A stretch of 37,225 nt of DNA, taken from an uncultured Eubacterium sp. GTDB taxonomy: Bacteria > Bacillota > Clostridia > Lachnospirales > Lachnospiraceae. Below are positions 16,503 through 24,009 of this stretch, piece by piece (position 1 is the stretch's first letter; every line of letters starts with the position of its first letter). The position numbers and the translations under genes were made by a program. The DNA lies in the NCBI GenBank assembly GCA_910586225.1, contig CAJUIL010000038.1, positions 1 to 37,225 on the forward strand, given 5' to 3'. The notes under the pieces were generated by a model, which was given only the letters and a program-made list of their open reading frames with translations, ran no database searches and had not been told where the DNA came from.

Positions 16503-17972
16503 ATGGAATTTGTTGAAATTAAGCTGCTGAAGCAGAGTGAAAAAAGTACGGTACATCTTGTACGTGAGAAGGATGGGGAACAAGTCTTTATCCGAAAAAG
16601 GCTCAAAGGGCGTCAGGAAGTTTATCAGGCGCTTAAGAGCTGTCCGCATACGGGTTTGCCTAGGTTATATGAGGTAGAGCTGTCGGAGCATGAGACGATA
16701 GTGGTTGAAGAATACATAAAAGGGCAGTTGTTAGGCAGCTTGGAGCTATCGGAATCGCAGTTGTTAGGGATTGTCAGGGAATTGTGTGATGTTCTGGCGG
16801 CATTGCATGGCAGAGGGATCATCCATCGGGACTTGAAGCCCTCGAATATCATCCTTGCGCAAGACGGACATATCCGTTTGATCGATTTTGATGCAGCGCG
16901 TGTGACAAAGGCCGGGATGGAGTCCGATACAAGGCTTTTGGGTACGCGGGGGTATGCGCCGCCAGAGCAGTATGGCTTTGCGCAGACCGATGCGCGGACG
17001 GATATTTATGCGCTTGGCGTTACGTTAGAGCAGGTTTTGGGGGATCAGGCTCAAAAGCCGCGCTATCGGTATGCTCTTCAAAAATGCATGAGGCTTGACC
17101 CAGAGAAACGGTACCAGTCTGTCAAGCAGTTTGAGCGGGCTTTTTTTTACGGTAAACGAAATGTCTTGTGCGGTGTGGCATCGCTGCTTTTGCTGCTGGC
17201 CGCTTTTTCATGGTATCTGTATACACAGTTTCCTGTTAATGGGCATACTGCTTTAACAGCCTTACCTGCGCCGGAGAATCCGCATTGGAATGGGGATACT
17301 GGCGTTGCATTATGGGAAAATGTGCCTGATTCCGGCAAAGACGGCGAGGTGGCATATCATTGGAGATTGTATTGGGAAGAAACAGCTGTGCCACCGGACC
17401 TGGAAAAAGACAACTGGGAAAAGGAAGGCTCTATGAGAGGAAATAACTGGCATCGAGGCGAGGAGTTTACCTATCAGGTGAATTTATCAGCGCAGCTTGA
17501 GAAAAACGGGTTTTATTATTTTGCGGTATCTGCGGAAGGGGATGGGGAGCAGTACGCGGATAGCTCATATGTCATATCAGATGTTTTTCAGTATACGGGT
17601 GAATCCGCGCCCCCGCTGCCTTCTCCTGCCGGATTGCAATGGAAAAGGGGAAATATGGGCGAGCAAATGTCACAGTGCTTTGCGGTATGGAGCAATCTGG
17701 ACGCATACGAAAATATGGACAGCTTTAATGTGCGTGTATATAATGCATCCGGAGACTTTGTAGGAAATAATATTTGGACAAAGGAACAGATTTTATCATT
17801 AGGATATGGCGGCATCTGGATAGATCCGCAAATGCTGCCGGAGGAGGGCGGCCCATACCGATTCACCGTGCAGGTATATTCGTCGCGGCCAAATGAATTT
17901 AGCGCAACCTTTCTTCCAAATCCTGTGCCGGAGGAAGCTTTTAGTCCTTGGAGTGATATGGGAGCAAGCTAG
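16503..17972 (+). CDS. Transmembrane Ser/Thr protein kinase with extracytoplasmic FN3-like repeats
   Basis: A Hanks-type kinase of 489 residues. Seen: a Lys in IRKRLKG (ATP-anchoring position), the catalytic loop HRDLKPSN (H108-N115, Asp110), DFD at 128-130 where most kinases have DFG, and GTRGYAPPEQ (APE loop). A transmembrane helix spans about 220-242. Outside the membrane are two similar segments that each begin LP-x-P and have a W-x(n)-V/F-x-VW strand pattern, reminiscent of fibronectin type III domains; there are no PASTA repeats. ATG 16503 (AGGAAA 5-10 bases upstream) is preferred to 16464, which would sit on the transcription start. Possibly senses a cell-surface signal; substrates unknown. 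Confidence 0.87.
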   Translation: MEFVEIKLLKQSEKSTVHLVREKDGEQVFIRKRLKGRQEVYQALKSCPHTGLPRLYEVELSEHETIVVEEYIKGQLLGSLELSESQLLGIVRELCDVLAALHGRGIIHRDLKPSNIILAQDGHIRLIDFDAARVTKAGMESDTRLLGTRGYAPPEQYGFAQTDARTDIYALGVTLEQVLGDQAQKPRYRYALQKCMRLDPEKRYQSVKQFERAFFYGKRNVLCGVASLLLLLAAFSWYLYTQFPVNGHTALTALPAPENPHWNGDTGVALWENVPDSGKDGEVAYHWRLYWEETAVPPDLEKDNWEKEGSMRGNNWHRGEEFTYQVNLSAQLEKNGFYYFAVSAEGDGEQYADSSYVISDVFQYTGESAPPLPSPAGLQWKRGNMGEQMSQCFAVWSNLDAYENMDSFNVRVYNASGDFVGNNIWTKEQILSLGYGGIWIDPQMLPEEGGPYRFTVQVYSSRPNEFSATFLPNPVPEEAFSPWSDMGAS

Positions 17973-18011
17973 TGTATTGTAATAGAAAATGTAAAAGATA
18001 ATATTGCAGAT

Positions 18012-18050
18012 AAAGGAGAACCAAACGTTTGCTGGTTCTCCTTTTTTTAT
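18012..18050 (+). terminator. Terminator after the kinase
   Basis: A perfect 12-bp stem AAAGGAGAACCA/TGGTTCTCCTTT with a 9-base loop, then TTTT. Confidence 0.9.
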
Positions 18051-18237
18051 TATATTAAACGATTTACCAAATCTAAGGAACTGCCGTGTAAGATAATATC
18101 AGCAAAGAAAAATAGAATTGAGTCTGCTGGCAGCATACCTAAAACAACAAAATTTCAGTTATAATACTATGAGTTTATGTAATCAAAAACATGATTCCAT
18201 TTCGTGTCAAAAAAGAGAGAGAGGAACGGGAACAATT

Positions 18238-18624
18238 ATGCGAAAAGATAAAGTAATTACGACGGTGATCTTAGCAATGCTGGATTATGCTTTTTACTGC
18301 TGAATGGATGTGGATCAAACAGCGGAAGAAGTATATATCGTAAATCAAATTGGGAAATTGGAGGAAAATAGTGATTGTCTAAACAGCATTGGCTGTGTGA
18401 ATATGAAAAGCGGCTGTTTTTCCAATGCTGGATATTACGGATGCATTGACTGCTTTGGTCTAACCGTTGGCGAGGACTCCACACTTGAAGATTTATTTTC
18501 AGAGAAAAAAATTTATGGTGGAATGTTTGGAAGCTCATGCCTGAGCTGTTACTGGGTAAAATTTCCGTTGATGGATTCGCATGGGAATGTAAGGCCAGCT
18601 TATGGATGTATGATGGGAGAGTAA
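18238..18624 (+). pseudogene. Broken Cys-rich lipoprotein gene
   Basis: ATG 18238 starts a signal-peptide-like sequence (MRKDKVITTVILAML) that hits TGA at 18301. A lipobox-like string LLLNGCGSNSG is present in the +1 frame across the same bases, and the rest of the protein (106 codons, Cys-rich: GCVNMKSGCFSNAGYYGCIDCFG) is back in the first frame. No ribosome binding site precedes the ATG at 18304. So this reads as a secreted or lipid-anchored protein with compensating frameshifts, not as a working gene. If position 18304 is a true start it would be a 106-residue cytoplasmic protein. Confidence 0.5.
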
Positions 18625-18626
18625 CT

Positions 18627-19058
18627 ATGTTGCCATATATTCATATCATAGTGCCATTTTATGGGGGTTTTGTAGCGCTGGGTGTTATGGTCTCATTTCT
18701 TTTCTTTACGAAAAGAAGCAGTATGCTTTCCATAGACAGATTAGTGTTCTATGGCGGGTTATTGGGAGCGATCGGCGCGCTGTATCTGTATGGAAAGGTT
18801 CGAAAAATAAATACGGACGATCTGCTGCAGACAGCTGCTCCCTGTTTTCCATTATTTCATGCATTTGGAAGAATCGGATGCTTTATGGCAGGCTGCTGTT
18901 ATGGGATTCCCTGCAGCGTCGGGTTTCCGCTGGCGGTGGAGCCTGATGTAATACGCTTTCCGGTACAGCTTGTGGAAGCTTTTGCCTGTATTGTCCTATT
19001 TGTGCTGCTCTTTTATCTTAGACAGGCAGTTATGTATCGCAGATGCCAGAAGGAATGA
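18627..19058 (+). CDS. Shortened Lgt-like membrane protein
   Basis: 143 residues, start ATG 18627 after GGGAGAG. Four hydrophobic segments are visible, and FHAFGRIGCFMAGCCYG matches the signature of prolipoprotein diacylglyceryl transferase, which attaches diacylglycerol to the lipobox Cys. Full Lgt is 260-300 residues; the stretch between the first helix and the GGLLGAIGA helix, including the usual His-Gly motif region, is missing here. It may be a degraded lgt paralogue or a short family member; activity is doubtful. Its position between two broken lipoprotein genes suggests a former lipoprotein-plus-lgt cassette. Confidence 0.6.
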   Translation: MLPYIHIIVPFYGGFVALGVMVSFLFFTKRSSMLSIDRLVFYGGLLGAIGALYLYGKVRKINTDDLLQTAAPCFPLFHAFGRIGCFMAGCCYGIPCSVGFPLAVEPDVIRFPVQLVEAFACIVLFVLLFYLRQAVMYRRCQKE

Positions 19059-19165
19059 GTGCAGCTAGGCTGTGCGTTTGTAATGGAGAAGAGGGTGTCT
19101 TTAGACAAAAGGAGAAAGACTTGCAGGAACGAGGATCAGATGGTGTAAGGAAGGACGAGTGGGAT

Positions 19166-19668
19166 TATGGAAACTATTTTAGCGTGCTTGATGCTTTATT
19201 TATCCAGAAACGCCAGATGGGTCGTCTGGCAGTGATAAAAATCAGGAAGATACCGTATCTGACACAGAGAAAATATCAGTGCAGCAAAAGGTGGAAGACG
19301 ATACATCCGTAAGCCTTTCAGATAGAACTGAGGAGTTGGAAAATCGGACATGGCGGCGGCTTGGTTTTAGTGGCGGAACATACTGCTGATTTTAGCACGA
19401 ATGAATGGAAGATTGGGCGATTGATAAAAATGGATCTGTGGCTGTGCCGTTTCAGGTGTATGAAAATAAACCGTACGCAGAATCAGAACCCGTCGAAGCC
19501 CCGTCCGGAGAAGCGCCGGATCCTAATTATGATTATTTTGGTTATCTGGAATACCACAAACATCTGGAAGCGCATGAGGAATATGAGAGAAACAGCAATA
19601 TTTCTTATGCACTATCATTTGATTCTTATCTTTTTGTTAGGGGAATAAGGTATTACTACGGAATGCCT
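19166..19668 (+). pseudogene. Second lipoprotein-like gene, frameshifted and cut by the TnpB remnant
   Basis: A coherent protein can be followed only by changing frame. A short hydrophobic start (METILACLMLYL) is followed in another frame by a polar linker (ETPDGSSGSDKNQEDTVSD) and ENRTWRRLGFSGGTY. From 19405 comes EDWAIDKNGSVAVPFQVYENKPY up to YYYGMPN, where the sequence runs into TnpB. There are stop codons at the frame changes. The composition (signal-like start, Ser/Asp/Glu-rich linker, then a globular part) fits an extracellular lipoprotein. The intergenic stretch 19059-19404 holds no intact gene. Confidence 0.45.
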
Positions 19669-19791
19669 AATGCCGAAACAAAAGATTTATCCGTAAGGGA
19701 ATGGGTATGTCCAATTTGCGGAGCAAACCATGATAGAGATAGTAATGCTGCAAGGAATATTTTAGCAGAAGGATTACGGCCAATAGCATAA
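19669..19791 (+). pseudogene. C-terminal fragment of IS200/IS605-type TnpB
   Basis: The codons read ETKDLSVREWVCPICGANHD and then RDSNAARNILAEGLR, the C-terminal zinc-ribbon half and the final RuvC Asp (HDRDSNAARN) of TnpB, the transposon-encoded RNA-guided nuclease. The first CxxC of the ribbon and everything before it are missing, so the protein is inactive. It is fused in frame to the preceding lipoprotein remnant. Confidence 0.85.
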
Positions 19792-19904
19792 GATAATAAA
19801 ATATAAATAGGGATGGTGCAGCCCGAATTAACGCCTGTGGAGATAGTAGGTTGCGAGGTCGATGAAGCAGGAAGCCCATTGGCTTTAGACAATAGGTAGT
19901 TCAC
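19792..19904 (+). mobile_element. Right end of the IS605-type element, omega-RNA scaffold region
   Basis: Directly after the tnpB stop codon comes the conserved 3' end of these elements: GGTCGATGAAGCAGGAAGC, then a hairpin CCCATTG/CAATAGG (19875-19881 with 19890-19896) around CTTTAG, then GTAGTTCAC ending at 19904. In active elements this stretch is the scaffold of the TnpB guide RNA, and the bases after TTCAC are the guide. The left end and tnpA are absent. Confidence 0.8.
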
Positions 19905-20018
19905 CTAATATGTTATGCTATAAATCTATTTTTTATTCTGGGTGTGGAATATGGGGTTGATTTATTTGCTGTGTCCGTTGCTTTTTCAAAAAGAATAAAA
20001 TTTAGGATGATTGGATAA

Positions 20019-20047
20019 ATGCATAGTAAGGAACTGTTACTATGCAT
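20019..20047. repeat. Perfect 11-bp inverted repeat upstream of the CRISPR leader
   Basis: ATGCATAGTAA (20019-20029) and TTACTATGCAT (20037-20047), loop GGAACTG. No T-run follows. The loop side contains GAACTGTTAC, a string also found in the inverted repeats near 5450. Confidence 0.7.
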
Positions 20048-20081
20048 CAATTATTCAGCAGGAAAATTTTAGAGAAGATGA

Positions 20082-20110
20082 TTGCAAAGGGAATGAAGAT
20101 GAAGTATAAT
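20082..20110 (+). promoter_or_regulatory. CRISPR leader promoter
   Basis: TTGCAA (20082-20087), 17-bp spacer, TATAAT (20105-20110), reading towards the array. RNA would start about 155 bases before the first repeat. Between the two lies the leader, which contains two copies of TTTTsCCACGCA (20139-20150 and 20217-20228) and T/G-rich runs. The region 19905-20273 holds no gene. Confidence 0.7.
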
Positions 20111-20273
20111 TGGTATTGACGAGCACGCATCAGATGTGTTTTCCCACGCAGCTTGATTTTAAAGGGGTTGCAGGGGGTTTTTGATTTTTTTGCGTTAAAA
20201 AATGGGCAGAAAATGGTTTTGCCACGCAAAAGGGGTTTGGAGTAAGCACAAATGGCGGGCTGTAGAGGACAGG

Positions 20274-22300
20274 GTTAATAAGATAAGAACCCCGTAAGGG
20301 GACGGCAACACGCAGGACTCCGACTCCTGTAATGTGGGTTCGATGTTAATAAGATAAGAACCCCGTAAGGGGACGGCAACCCTGATCTTCCAGGTGAAAA
20401 AAGGCTCGGTCAAGTTAATAAGATAAGAACCCCGTAAGGGGACGGCAACTGGTATCATTTTTGAATATGCATTACCGTATGAGTTAATAAGATAAGAACC
20501 CCGTAAGGGGACGGCAACCTGTGCCTGTGTTACAGAGCAGTTGTTTTCAGCCATTGTTAATAAGATAAGAACCCCGTAAGGGGACGGCAACATAAAACAG
20601 ACATCGACATAATGTTTTATGTTAAGTTAATAAGATAAGAACCCCGTAAGGGGACGGCAACATTTCAGGCAGTTTACAAATTCCTGTTTCAGTTGTTAAT
20701 AAGATAAGAACCCCGTAAGGGGACGGCAACATTTCTGCTTCTAAGTTGCCAGTATTACGCTCTAGTTAATAAGATAAGAACCCCGTAAGGGGACGGCAAC
20801 GTTTTATCCTTCTTCACTTCCGGTTCGTATTCATGCGGTTAATAAGATAAGAACCCCGTAAGGGGACGGCAACTAAGGTCAAGGATTTTCTTTGTCAATG
20901 CGTAAATCGTTAATAAGATAAGAACCCCGTAAGGGGACGGCAACTAAAGCCCAATATACCTGTTGCTGCTTTTCTGTTTCGTTAATAAGATAAGAACCCC
21001 GTAAGGGGACGGCAACTGGAGCCTGGATGAATGTTCAACAGGAAGACAAAGGTTAATAAGATAAGAACCCCGTAAGGGGACGGCAACTGATAATCTTTTC
21101 CACGTACAGTGATATCTTTCCATGTTAATAAGATAAGAACCCCGTAAGGGGACGGCAACATCAAAACCAAGATTCATGCTGTCGTCATAGACAAGTTAAT
21201 AAGATAAGAACCCCGTAAGGGGACGGCAACGCTTTTCCTGTGCCATCTGTTACCTTGTTTGTCATGTTAATAAGATAAGAACCCCGTAAGGGGACGGCAA
21301 CCAAATGAATCACCAGATGTACTAAATTCTCTTAGTTAATAAGATAAGAACCCCGTAAGGGGACGGCAACCATTCATAGCTGTTGAATGTCTCTTGTCTT
21401 TTCTTGTTAATAAGATAAGAACCCCGTAAGGGGACGGCAACTCTTGATGATTTTGATTTACCTATAGGATGGACTATGTTAATAAGATAAGAACCCCGTA
21501 AGGGGACGGCAACAAATCTTGATCATCTATCAATTTACTCCATAAAGGTTAATAAGATAAGAACCCCGTAAGGGGACGGCAACCTATTACTCATATTAAT
21601 AGATGGATCCAATAGGGTTAATAAGATAAGAACCCCGTAAGGGGACGGCAACTTCGCCAAGGAAATATGGTCTGTTTCCCCACCTACTTGTTAATAAGAT
21701 AAGAACCCCGTAAGGGGACGGCAACAAGAGAACACGCGCTCGAAAACATGGTTTCTGTACTTGTTAATAAGATAAGAACCCCGTAAGGGGACGGCAACTC
21801 CTCAACACATGTGCACTTACGCATTTCATTAAGGTTAATAAGATAAGAACCCCGTAAGGGGACGGCAACGAATCATTCTCCAGAATTGATGAAATAGAAA
21901 ATTGTTAATAAGATAAGAACCCCGTAAGGGGACGGCAACACATTTTCGGATACCGGTGTGATACATCCACAATGGTTAATAAGATAAGAACCCCGTAAGG
22001 GGACGGCAACTGTTCCGAGGATGCATATCCTTTAATAAACTGGCTTTGTTAAGAAGATAAGAACCCCGTAAGGGGACGGCAACTTGTTGAGAAGTTCAAC
22101 TTCCTTATCCACGAAATGGTTAAGAAGATGAGAATCTCATAAGTGGACGGCAACGATACATTGCTACTTCAAATAGATTCTGAAAATGGTTAAGAAGATA
22201 AGAACCCCCATAAGTGGACGGCAACACTTCAAAAGAGGATGTGAGACACCCATCTTCATATTGTTAAGAAGTTAAGTCCCCTCCACAAAGGAACAGTAAC
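20274..22300 (+). CRISPR. Type III CRISPR array: 29 repeats, 28 spacers
   Basis: The 36-bp repeat begins GTTAATAAGATAAGAACCCC, continues GTAAGGGGACGGCAAC and contains the hairpin CCCC-GTAA-GGGG. The last 8 bases, ACGGCAAC, fit the 5' tag left by Cas6 in type III crRNAs. The first 25 repeats (20274-22010) are identical; repeat 26 (22048) has one change, and repeats 27 (22119), 28 (22189, 37 bp) and 29 (22263, 38 bp) decay progressively. Spacers are 33-37 bp. Decay at the right end and the promoter on the left both put the leader on the left, transcription rightwards. The array sits 370 bp from cas1. No two spacers look alike. Confidence 0.98.
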
Positions 22301-22425
22301 ATTCAAGGAAAAAGTGAGTAGACTATGATAGCAAAAGTTTAATAACCCATGTGACGGTCATGTACTCGGCTAACAGAAAACGTTTTTGAAATACACAGCA
22401 TTTTTGGCGGTCACTACATTCTTAC

Positions 22426-22532
22426 AATATTTAACAACTTTAAAAATACACTTGATTTATCGAATAACCAAGTATCGTCTGCATAACTGCGATAAAATAT
22501 TTAATAACTTCAAAAAATACACTTGCTTTATC
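22426..22532 (+). repeat. Pair of 36/37-bp imperfect direct repeats before cas1
   Basis: Copies at 22426-22461 and 22496-22532 differ by three substitutions and one indel (both contain AATATTTAAyAACTT and ATACACTTG). They are 34 bp apart. A shorter match (GAAATACACAGCATTT) lies near 22388. They bear no resemblance to the CRISPR repeat. The second copy overlaps the cas1 promoter. Confidence 0.65.
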
Positions 22533-22551
22533 CCTGCAAATACGATAAAAT
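22523..22551 (+). promoter_or_regulatory. Promoter of the cas operon
   Basis: TTGCTT (22523-22528), 17-bp spacer, TAAAAT (22546-22551). RNA starting near 22558 would carry a leader of about 110 bases before cas1. Confidence 0.55.
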
Positions 22552-22666
22552 TAAAACAATTAATGAAACGGAACAAACAAGCTTACAAATACAGATAGAA
22601 AGAAAAAACAGAAGGAATGACTGCCGGAATATGGTAACGGTTATCGTTTCAGCAGTAAGAAATACT

Positions 22667-23668
22667 ATGAGTTTATTATATGTGAATGAAAATAGCGCCT
22701 GTATCGGAATCGAAGCAAATCGGTTTGTTGTAAAATATGCAGATGGTATGAAAAAGATGATTCCTGCTGAAACATTGGAAAGTATTGCTATTATGGGATA
22801 TGCACAGATGACGACACAGTGTGTACGGGAATGCTTAAGGCGGGGAATACCAGTTTCTTATTATTCAAAGGGCGGCAGTTATTTTGGGCGGCTTCAGTCT
22901 ACTGGGCATATCAATGCTAAAAGACAACGGCAACAGTGTGCATTGTATCAGTCAGATTTTGCTCTACAGTTTTCAAAAAAGATCATACGTGCAAAGCTGA
23001 AAAATCAACTGGTAGTATTGCGGCGTTATGAAAAAAGTAAAAATTGTTCCGTAGGAGAACAGTTAAATCAGATAAGAAACTGCAGAGAGAAAGTTGCAGA
23101 ATGCTTATATATACCAGAAATAATGGGATATGAGGGCCAAGGTGCAAAAGCTTATTTCAGCGGACTTTCTAAGCTGATTGATTCAGAGTTTGTTTTTAAC
23201 GGACGCAGTAAGCGGCCTCCGCAAGATGAATTTAACTCTATGATCAGTCTTGGCTATTCCATTCTATTAAATGAAATATATGGAAAAATTGAAGCAAAAG
23301 GATTAAATCCCTATTTCGGATTTTTGCATAGAGATAATGAGAAGCATCCAACGCTGGCAAGTGATATGATGGAAGAGTGGCGGGCAGTAATTGTTGATGC
23401 GACCGTTATGAGCATGGTCAATGGGCATGAGATTCAAAAGGTGCATTTTGTAAAAGATGCCGAGGAACCAGGATGCTATCTGACAAAAAATGGAATAAAA
23501 ATATATTTGACAAAATTGGAAAAGAAGCTGCAGACAGAGGTCAGATATTTAGATGATGTTGACTATGCTGTCAGCTTTCGTAGAGGTATTGCGTTGCAGA
23601 TGGAATCATTAGTAAAGGCGATTACATATGCTGATGCTGATATTTATAAGCCCATTCAGATCAGGTAA
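22667..23668 (+). CDS. cas1: Cas1 integrase
   Basis: The metal-dependent endonuclease/integrase of spacer acquisition. Seen: the family start MSLLYVNENSACIGIE, the catalytic Glu in YEGQGAKAYF (E156), the His in GFLH (H221) and the acidic residue in ASDMMEEWR (D233). About 333 residues is normal. ATG 22667 fits the usual family start; an in-frame ATG at 22631 would add 12 residues, and neither has a perfect Shine-Dalgarno sequence. The frame is open back to 22523, but that stretch is the promoter. It is followed 4 bases later by cas2. Confidence 0.95.
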   Translation: MSLLYVNENSACIGIEANRFVVKYADGMKKMIPAETLESIAIMGYAQMTTQCVRECLRRGIPVSYYSKGGSYFGRLQSTGHINAKRQRQQCALYQSDFALQFSKKIIRAKLKNQLVVLRRYEKSKNCSVGEQLNQIRNCREKVAECLYIPEIMGYEGQGAKAYFSGLSKLIDSEFVFNGRSKRPPQDEFNSMISLGYSILLNEIYGKIEAKGLNPYFGFLHRDNEKHPTLASDMMEEWRAVIVDATVMSMVNGHEIQKVHFVKDAEEPGCYLTKNGIKIYLTKLEKKLQTEVRYLDDVDYAVSFRRGIALQMESLVKAITYADADIYKPIQIR

Positions 23669-23672
23669 GACG

Positions 23673-23993
23673 ATGGATAGAGAAAATTATTTTTTTGATA
23701 TCGAAGAAAATCCGGATAATGATAAAGTATTTGTTTTGATTATATATGATATTATCAATAATAAAACAAGGACAAAATTATCAAAGCTGCTGCTTGGTTA
23801 TGGATTTCGTATTCAAAAATCAGCTTTCGAGGCAATCATTACAAAGAAAAAGTACAAAGAGCTTCTGAAGCGTCTGCCGGCATTTGCAGGAGAGGAAGAC
23901 AGTATTCGAGTTTATAAAATAGTAGGCAAAGGACAGGTAATTACCTTTGGAAAGGAAGCAGAGGAAACAGTTGAAGATGTGGTTGTAATTTAA
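23673..23993 (+). CDS. cas2: Cas2
   Basis: Structural partner of Cas1 in the integration complex. Seen: the ferredoxin-fold first strand with conserved Asp, FVLIIYDI, followed by NNKTRTKLSKLLLGYGFRIQKSAFEA, as in type III-associated Cas2. 106 residues. The start has a weak AGGTAA. Confidence 0.93.
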   Translation: MDRENYFFDIEENPDNDKVFVLIIYDIINNKTRTKLSKLLLGYGFRIQKSAFEAIITKKKYKELLKRLPAFAGEEDSIRVYKIVGKGQVITFGKEAEETVEDVVVI

Positions 23994-24009
23994 GCAGGGA
24001 GGCAGTTAT

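Noticed and set aside
19043..19312. Open frame of 89 codons after the Lgt-like gene
   Set aside because: Its composition looks random, while a better protein-like reading (lipoprotein linker) lies in another frame of the same bases.
20195..21177. Minus-strand open frames across the CRISPR array with a recurring VAVPLRGSYLIN string
   Set aside because: They are the reverse translation of the repeat; the periodicity is that of the array and there is no start signal.
20274..22300. Array transcribed leftward from the cas1 side
   Set aside because: The decayed repeats lie at the right end, the good promoter at the left, and ACGGCAAC as a 5' tag fits rightward transcription only.
22523..22666. 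N-terminal extension of Cas1 from the TTG at 22523
   Set aside because: The stretch contains the promoter and direct repeat, and Cas1 proteins normally begin at MSLLYV.
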